Assembly: GCA_013146195.2 (NCBI GenBank)
Contig: CM028381.1
Location: 61,820,744-61,884,743, forward strand
DNA from: Codonopsis lanceolata
Taxonomy: Eukaryota; Streptophyta; Magnoliopsida; Asterales; Campanulaceae
DNA length: 64,000 nt
Reading direction: 5' to 3'
The notes beneath the pieces are model-generated. The model did no database searches, was not told the DNA's origin, and saw nothing but the letters and a program-made list of their open reading frames with translations. Position numbers and translations under genes: made by a program. Positions 57,491 through 64,000 of this stretch are shown here, one piece after another (positions within the stretch are counted from its first letter, which is position 1; each line of letters begins with the position of its first letter).

Positions 57491-58465
57491 ATGGCTTTGA
57501 ACCCAGCAATTGGATGCCTTCTCGATGTGGTATCTCTGAATGAAGAACCTCTAGGGCTCGAGTTGATTCATCTTCTCACCGCAAATGGGTTAATGCCTCT
57601 GCTATCATTCAGCATTCGAACCTACAGCTGTCAGTTGACTGAAGAATTCTTCATGGGTATGGAGGAAAACCCAGCCGACCCTTTTTCACTCATAGGTAAT
57701 ATCAGAGGAGTCCCCATAGTCTTTGACTCTGAAACCATCACTGCTGCTTTTCCCGGCCTCTATGACGACGGTTCTACAACCTACACCATTCCTGATGAAA
57801 CTCAGCAAGCTGGATGGATTACCATGAGGGGTGAAGTACCAGTGGAGCTTGCCTACGACAGGCACAAGCATCGCTTTGCTCCACTCCACTATGCTCTAGC
57901 CACTATCCTGGATAAATGTCTCATAATCAAGTCTGGTGGCCATGACAAGATTACTGAGGCTCAAATGTTTCTCATGGAGGGTATTGTGGAAAACTGTGAG
58001 ATGAATTGGGGAGCTATTCTAGTGGAATGTGTGAAGGTGAATATTGCCAAGTACAAAGACAACATGGAAACTGGAAATCCAAGACTGACTCATCACTTGA
58101 TCATAAATCAGTTCCTTCGATCCATTCCAGCTCTTCAGCACCTACTCATCAATGTTGGTGATCTTGAACCAGTCAAGATCAAGAAGTATGTTGCTGCTGA
58201 TATCAGGAGAGCCAGTATCTCTAGCAGATTTGGTCAGGAGGCACCAGCTCAGTCTAGCAGGAGACCAAGAAGAACTAGGACTCAAGCCCTCACCGTCAGA
58301 TCATCCATGATGGTCGTCAAGAAGTTGCCAAGTGCTCACCAAGTGTTCACCAACGAGTTCACCACCAAGGGGTCAGTGGTCACCAAGTGGTCAACAAGAC
58401 GTGGTCGGCCGATATGCAAGAGGCTGAAGTTACTGAAAGAAGGCAACCAAGGAGGAGGAGACTAA
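57491..58465 (+). CDS. SIRE env-like region, N-terminal domain (putative plant transposon protein)
   Basis: 324 codons from an ATG right after a plausible 3' splice site. The globular part (residues about 1-235) includes PLGLELIHLLTANGLMPLLS, NIRGVPIVFDSETITAAFPG, HYALATILDKCLIIKSGGHD and LTHHLIINQFLRSIPALQHL. This matches in style the 'putative plant transposon protein' domain found in the extra reading frame of SIRE-type copia elements. The last 80 residues are basic and Ser/Arg-rich. The frame then breaks; the later pieces (58466-60860) continue what was one long product. No signal peptide or clear fusion machinery is visible, so an envelope role is unproven here. Its place directly downstream of pol supports the assignment. 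Confidence 0.7.
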   Translation: MALNPAIGCLLDVVSLNEEPLGLELIHLLTANGLMPLLSFSIRTYSCQLTEEFFMGMEENPADPFSLIGNIRGVPIVFDSETITAAFPGLYDDGSTTYTIPDETQQAGWITMRGEVPVELAYDRHKHRFAPLHYALATILDKCLIIKSGGHDKITEAQMFLMEGIVENCEMNWGAILVECVKVNIAKYKDNMETGNPRLTHHLIINQFLRSIPALQHLLINVGDLEPVKIKKYVAADIRRASISSRFGQEAPAQSSRRPRRTRTQALTVRSSMMVVKKLPSAHQVFTNEFTTKGSVVTKWSTRRGRPICKRLKLLKEGNQGGGD

Positions 58466-60860
58466 CACCGGCAATGATATCGCCGCAAAGAGACAGAGAA
58501 GGAATCCCGAGTGAATCCGTACCTTGTCCTTTCTCCCCTCTACCGCAGCCTGATCCCCGCTCCCATCTCTCCCCCTTCTGATCCTAGGTCACCCAACACT
58601 GCTCCCATTAAGTTTTTCCCTCCAATTAGGAATCCTACCTTTCATCCTAGGCATTCCTATTACCAAGCAAATCCTGTTCCAATTCCTCCAAACTGGGTCT
58701 TTCCCATAGACCATTTGCCATACTTCGTTCAGTTTCTCCTCTCTTTCCATGAGGAGAAGAAAACTGACAAGCCCCCGGTCAACCCTATCAAATACATTGA
58801 TCATAATCTTAAAAGGAGACCCTATGTCTTATACCCTGTCACTCCTAACCTTAGCCAAGAAGACTTAGTAGCCAATTATGGCAAGTATTTGATCCTCTCC
58901 CTCTGCTCGATTCTATCTCTCTAATGATAGATTTGTTCAAGATGAATTAGTTTACTTGGTCTGGACTATATATAGCAAGGTTCATGAACTTCCTTCTTTG
59001 CCCTCAAATGATCCCTTCCTGGTTGGCAGACCTGCACTGCCTGAAGATGATGATCTTAACCAGGATTGGGAACAACCTTCTGTAGACCCAGCCAAGTTAG
59101 CCCGTATCCAGAGAGCAGCCAATAAATATGTCCAAGATGCAAATACCGCAAATCAAGCTTATATAGAGCTACACAGACGGATGGCCTCCATGCCAGGAGG
59201 AGCTTCCATGGACACAGCTTTTCCAGATGCTATGTCAAGTCAACCAGCCCCTTTGATTACTGAATCCATACCTACTGTTCCTTATGTCACCCCTTCTTCT
59301 GTTCCTTTTGTTGTGTCAGCCACCACAATTCCAGTTGTTTCCTCAGCTGCACCTTTAGCCATCTCCACTTCAACTCTACAACCTATCTCTCTTCCATCCT
59401 TCACTCCAACCATTGATGCCTCATCTTCCATTCCTCCTACAACCATTGCTCTCCCCACTTTACCTACATCGCTCACTTCTCAACCTTCTTCCTCTTCCAG
59501 CATTACTCTTCCATCGCCTCCAAATTGTCGGGCCTCAACCAGCTTCAAACGTGTCGTCACCCCCGCCTTCCATCTCTCCCGTGTCAGTTACTCCCACTCT
59601 TGCTCAATCTATGTCAGCCATGCCTCAACCTCGCCCACTCCCCACTCTTCGCGCTCCAAATTTCAGCCATTCCTCTATCGCCCCCTCATGTCGGGCCACT
59701 ACTTCCATTCCTCCACCCTTAATCGATACCATCCCCGCCTCACTTCCCCATGTCGACCTCGTGGTTTCACCGCTATCCTTATCTCTTCACCGACACCGCA
59801 ATGCTTCTCTTCCTCTTCCCACAGCCGACATACCCTCTCACCCAAACCAAGCCTCCCCACCGCTTGTTCCGCCTCGACCTCTCTTCACACACATCCCACA
59901 CTCTTTCTGTCACCCAAATGTCTATCTTCAAGCCTTCATCGCTCCCGAGCCTTACCAAGAAGAAGATTTTGGTTCCTCTCCCCGAAAAATCTATGGACCA
60001 AACCTTCATGGACTCATCTTCTGACTCCTCCAAATCTACTTCTGAGGACGAGTCTCTTCTCAGCCCCTCTCGCTAGCCAAGAGGAAAGCTAGAAAACAAC
60101 GAAAAATCATTTCAAAGGCTTTGCTTCATCCTACTGGCACAAAAATTGTCTTTCCCGAAGACATGCCTACCCCTCACCCGAGCCGAAGCCCAAATCCCAC
60201 CTACCCCATGGATGTTTTTTCCCCGACCCCGAGGATGCCGATATTCACACCCATCGCCTATTCTCAAATGAGCTCGAACCATCTCAACCACCGCTCAAGA
60301 TTCTCGCCGCCTGTTCTCTGTCTCGCCCTAAGCTCGACCTTTTATATACTCATCATTTGCATATGAAGTCACACGCATTCACACGTCGCCGACACATCGC
60401 CTGCTACACTTCAACAAAGAAGTTGCCTCTCTCGCTCCCAAACCTCACCCGATCATTACCACCGAGGCGCAAGCCGCCATTCTGGTGCTCCTCGTGAAGC
60501 TCATATGGATGACTGGAGGACTCTCTTACTCTACCAACAAGAGTGGTCCAACCGTGCCTTCAATGCTGAAGCAGCTATGCTTCAAACTATTCAGGAGGAG
60601 AAGAAGCAGAAAGCTCGAGCCGATGCTTACATGGTCGAAAACCGATTCTCGTGGAACGATCAAGTCGATGCTCGATCACCTGCCCGGTGACACCACTGCA
60701 GAAGAACATGATGAGTTGAAAAAGAACCGTGTGCACAGTGAAGAAACACAAACACAAGCGGCGAAGGAGAGAACAAGTGAGAAGTTGCGGCCAGGTTAAG
60801 CCGCAAAGAATCGAAAATGAAGTCGAAGTTGGTCCATCGGTTGAAGCCCAAAACAACTAA
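58466..60860 (+). pseudogene. SIRE env-like region, Pro/Ser-rich middle and coiled-coil end
   Basis: Successive frames: 58511-58924 (HLPYFVQFLLSFHEEKK, RRPYVLYPVTPNLSQEDLV); 58956-60092, whose first 90 residues look genuine (KLARIQRAANKYVQDANTAN, YIELHRRMASM) and which then is Pro/Ser/Thr-rich; the frame changes again and 60505-60690 encodes a charged helix (LLYQQEWSNRAFNAEAAMLQ, QEEKKQKARADAY). SIRE env-like proteins have been described with a proline-rich region and a C-terminal coiled-coil, which fits. Several frame breaks make this copy non-functional. Confidence 0.6.
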
Positions 60861-61066
60861 AGGATCCATATCAGCTTATCGGACATTTCATCTCTCTCTC
60901 TTTACTATGAACAAACTCCTTTAAACTCTCGTTTTACTTGTACCTCACATTGGGCATTACTCATATGTTTTCAGCTATTACATTATCTGCTTGTGGTACT
61001 AACGTAAATTTTGCAGGAACTTTAAAATTCTTGGCTTTCTGCTTTCAAGTGAATGGTTTTAAGCAA

Positions 61067-61078
61067 ATAGGAGGAGAT
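61067..61078 (+). other. Polypurine tract of the SIRE element
   Basis: AATAGGAGGAGA directly precedes TTGTTGAATCTTG; the LTR starts at the TG of 61079. Plus-strand priming site. Confidence 0.8.
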
Positions 61079-62151
61079 TGTTGAATCTTGAAATTAAAAA
61101 GATTTGCTTAAAAACATTTCACTTGATTGTCAGCCAAGTTAAATAGATTATATTTGGTCAGCTGAATATCATTTTGTCAGTCAACTTATCTCAGCTGATC
61201 TATACGTACTTAAAGTATGAGTTTATCTTTCCTTATTTGTCTGATCATACTCTTGTACTAACTTTTTCCTACTTTGTGTTTTTGATAGATGTCCTGCCAT
61301 ATAATATCTCACAAGATCCTTTGAGATCTTGCCTCTGCCAAAACACATTTTCAAATTCAAATGTGTTCCTAACGGGTTGCTTGTGAAGACTATCTATAAA
61401 TACCCATTGGAAGCATTTTGTGAAGATAACAATCACAACAATTTTTTAAGTCAAGAAACCTTCTACTCACAATCTCTCAGACGTTGTCTTCACGAAAAAC
61501 TTTAGCTAGATACTTCTCATTGAAAATTTCTCTCTAGTTATTGTTTAGACGAAACACTGAGTATTTCATTTCAAATTATTTAGAACTCAGTCAGTTTGTC
61601 TCACGAGTTTGATTGTTTCTCAATCATTCTCCCCAAACACCGGTCTTTTGTTGTACACTGATCCATTAGAGATCAAATAGATTTTTAATAAAATTAGTGC
61701 ACTTCAAAAATCCAAGTCTGACCAACTTGGTAGTGGACGTAGCAGTTTATCTGTGAACCACTTCAACTGATTTGTCAGCCATTTCTTATATTCTTGCAAA
61801 CTGACTTAACACTTAAGAAGTTATACAACTGATTAAGTGTCAGCCAGTTAACAACAATTGTTTGCTTATTTGTTCAGTTAACTTGTATCTCAGTTTCCTC
61901 TCTATATTCAGTGATCAAACATTAAAACAGATTTCTTTTGAAAACTGTTGTGTCAGCCAGCTGACCAACTTTCTTCAGATTAACGAATTTCAAAGTGTCA
62001 GCCAACTGACCAATTCTTCAGTTGACTGACAAGATCAAGTTTTCCGCTGCCAATCTTTTAAGATTTACAAATTAATCCTCAAAGTTTTTAAAGGCTATTC
62101 ACCCCCCCTCTAGCCTTAACTGTTGCCATCTGGACTTACAGTAACCCAACA
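61079..62151 (+). repeat. 3' LTR of the SIRE element
   Basis: 1,073 bp, TGTTGAATCTTG…GTAACCCAACA, with the CTATTCACCCCCCCTCTAG block near its end (62094-62114) usual in SIRE LTRs. It contains many TGTCAGCC/GCTGAC words. AAATC follows (62152-62156), the presumed target duplication; its partner is in the gap. Confidence 0.85.
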
Positions 62152-62176
62152 AAATCATTTTGAATCGTGTGGGGGA

Positions 62177-62583
62177 TTGTTGGAAAAAAATGGGGTTTTT
62201 ACAAAATGTTTCAAAAGATCTTCACCTTGCCCACATTGATTATGAGGAAAAAAATAGAAGACATGGTCTTCATATTTTCAACTATGTCAATCCCACATTG
62301 ATAGAGATGTTGGTGTGTGAAGACTTAGTCTTTCATATAACAGTCAACTATGTCATTCTTTCCTGTTGAATCCTGGAGAATAAATCAATAAAATCCTTAA
62401 GGAGAGTGCCAAGCATGCCTCGGGAACTCTCTTTCATTTTGTGTTTGAAAAAACTTTGATTTTGTGTTTCTCCAAATTTGTTTTCATAATTGTCAAATTC
62501 CAAATATTTCACAACACCTTCTCGATCAAATTTGGAATTATTATTCTCAGTGAAGTCATCAAAATCATAGTTCAAACCCAACC
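62177..62583 (+). mobile_element. Start of another copia LTR with polypurine tract
   Basis: GTGTGGGGGAT precedes TGTTGGAAAAAAATGGGG at about 62177, the usual copia polypurine tract and LTR start. The right boundary is not determined. No coding sequence. Confidence 0.4.
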
Positions 62584-63038
62584 TGTAAGATACCGAAATT
62601 TCATTAATTTAAGTCAAATTCTAATAATTATGTTTATAAGCGGGTTTGTGTAAGTTTATTTTTGGGCCAACTCTGTTTGGGTTTTACATTGATATCTTTA
62701 TAAGTTGAGCTTCGATTATTTAAAAAATGTGTGGTTGGGCTTTGCTTTCAATTGAGCTATTGAGTTAAAAATTTAGAATTTAAAATAATATGAATAATAA
62801 TAGTAATTTACACATTCTAAAAAGACAAAGCAAAGTTGATATGGAAAGATAGAGGAATCATTTGACCTTCTAAAGAATTTGTATGAATCGATAACAGTTG
62901 TTCGGTGATGTATAACAACAAGAGGAGCTAGGCAAAGCTATTGTTTTCTTTGTACAGACTTGAGCGGAGTATTATGAGTGTTTGACCGATCGTGTACGAA
63001 AAGTTTAGAGGACTAAACTTCTTTTAAGGAGGTGAAAG
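62584..63038 (+). mobile_element. Gypsy LTR start fragment and 3' internal remnant
   Basis: TGTAAGATACCGAAATTTCA (62584) resembles the LTR start at 63039 and is followed by similar AT-rich text with TGGGCTT repeats. AAGGAGGTGAAAG (63026-63038) is a purine tract just before the next LTR. Confidence 0.45.

Positions 63039-64000
<962 letters not shown>

Larger units (their letters stand above)
54267..62151 (+). mobile_element. SIRE-type (Sirevirus) copia retrotransposon, 5' part in gap
   Basis: From the gap: integrase C-terminus, RT and RNase H, a 1-kb spacer, an env-like region of about 3.4 kb, a polypurine tract (AGGAGGAGA just before 61079) and a 1,073-bp LTR. A second open region behind pol in a copia element is the hallmark of the SIRE/Maximus lineage. 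Pol carries a single frameshift, so the copy is comparatively young. Confidence 0.88.

Noticed and set aside
59282..60033. Minus-strand frames opposite the SIRE env-like region
   Set aside because: Mirror images of Pro/Ser-rich coding sequence; the element's genes are all on the plus strand.

Overview
This is AT-rich nuclear DNA from a flowering plant, almost certainly a eudicot. The evidence is spliceosomal introns, plant-only families (a DUF26 cysteine-rich receptor-like kinase, an LRR-XII-type receptor kinase fragment, a WNK-type kinase fragment, an AVT3-type amino-acid transporter remnant) and a dense plant transposon load: Ty1/copia Tork and SIRE types, Ty3/gypsy Tat and a chromovirus-like LTR, CACTA, MULE, PIF/Harbinger, Helitron, Stowaway/Tourist MITEs, a SINE and a TRIM-like LTR. 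The species cannot be named from the sequence. Two runs of exactly 100 N (9775-9874, 54167-54266) look like fixed-size scaffold gaps; each cuts through a transposon.

Layout. 1-1.5 kb: end of a Tat/Ogre-like LTR with its primer-binding site. 1.8-2.4 kb: broken LRR kinase N-terminus (minus). 2.4-5.7 kb: Stowaway MITEs, a Helitron 5' part and a 1.3-kb non-autonomous MULE with about 235-bp inverted ends and an 8/9 target-site duplication. 5.7-9.8 kb: a MULE whose left end carries a small GRF-zinc-finger/membrane gene (plus) convergent with a degenerate MuDR-type transposase (minus). 9.9-16.3 kb: 3' part of a CACTA element with a 176-bp minisatellite and palindromic subterminal repeats; an internally deleted copia element (11384-15095, duplication GGGTT) sits in its transposase exon. 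16.6-24.7 kb: an inverted CRK fragment, a Helitron, a 153-bp solo LTR, and a seven-exon CRK gene whose 2.1-kb first intron holds a Tourist-like MITE and a 326-bp Helitron. The CRK gene has one kinase frameshift.

26.9-34.2 kb: AVT3-like pseudogene, a head-to-tail Helitron array abutting a WNK kinase fragment, and a copia remnant with a rearranged gag. 34.3-38.6 kb: a 4,305-bp solo LTR with duplication ATCCT; an uninterrupted paralogue of the target lies at 43.47 kb. 40.3-43.2 kb: a dead PIF/Harbinger element (duplication TTA). 43.2-46.5 kb: diverged duplicated segments and MITEs. 46.5-51.9 kb: a Tat-type gypsy element with a large deletion (duplication ACTAC), inside a Stowaway-like MITE. 52-53.6 kb: MITEs, a SINE, and a 406-bp Helitron inside a MITE whose empty-site relative is at 3.6 kb. 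54.3-62.2 kb: the 3' two-thirds of a SIRE-type copia element (pol, a spacer rich in palindromes, an env-like reading region behind its own promoter-like leader, 1,073-bp 3' LTR). 62.2-64 kb: further LTR pieces and a long TAA microsatellite.

The host-gene content is one nearly intact CRK plus fragments; nearly everything else is transposon. Nesting order can be read directly because several insertions keep exact target duplications and, in two cases, an uninterrupted paralogue inside the window.
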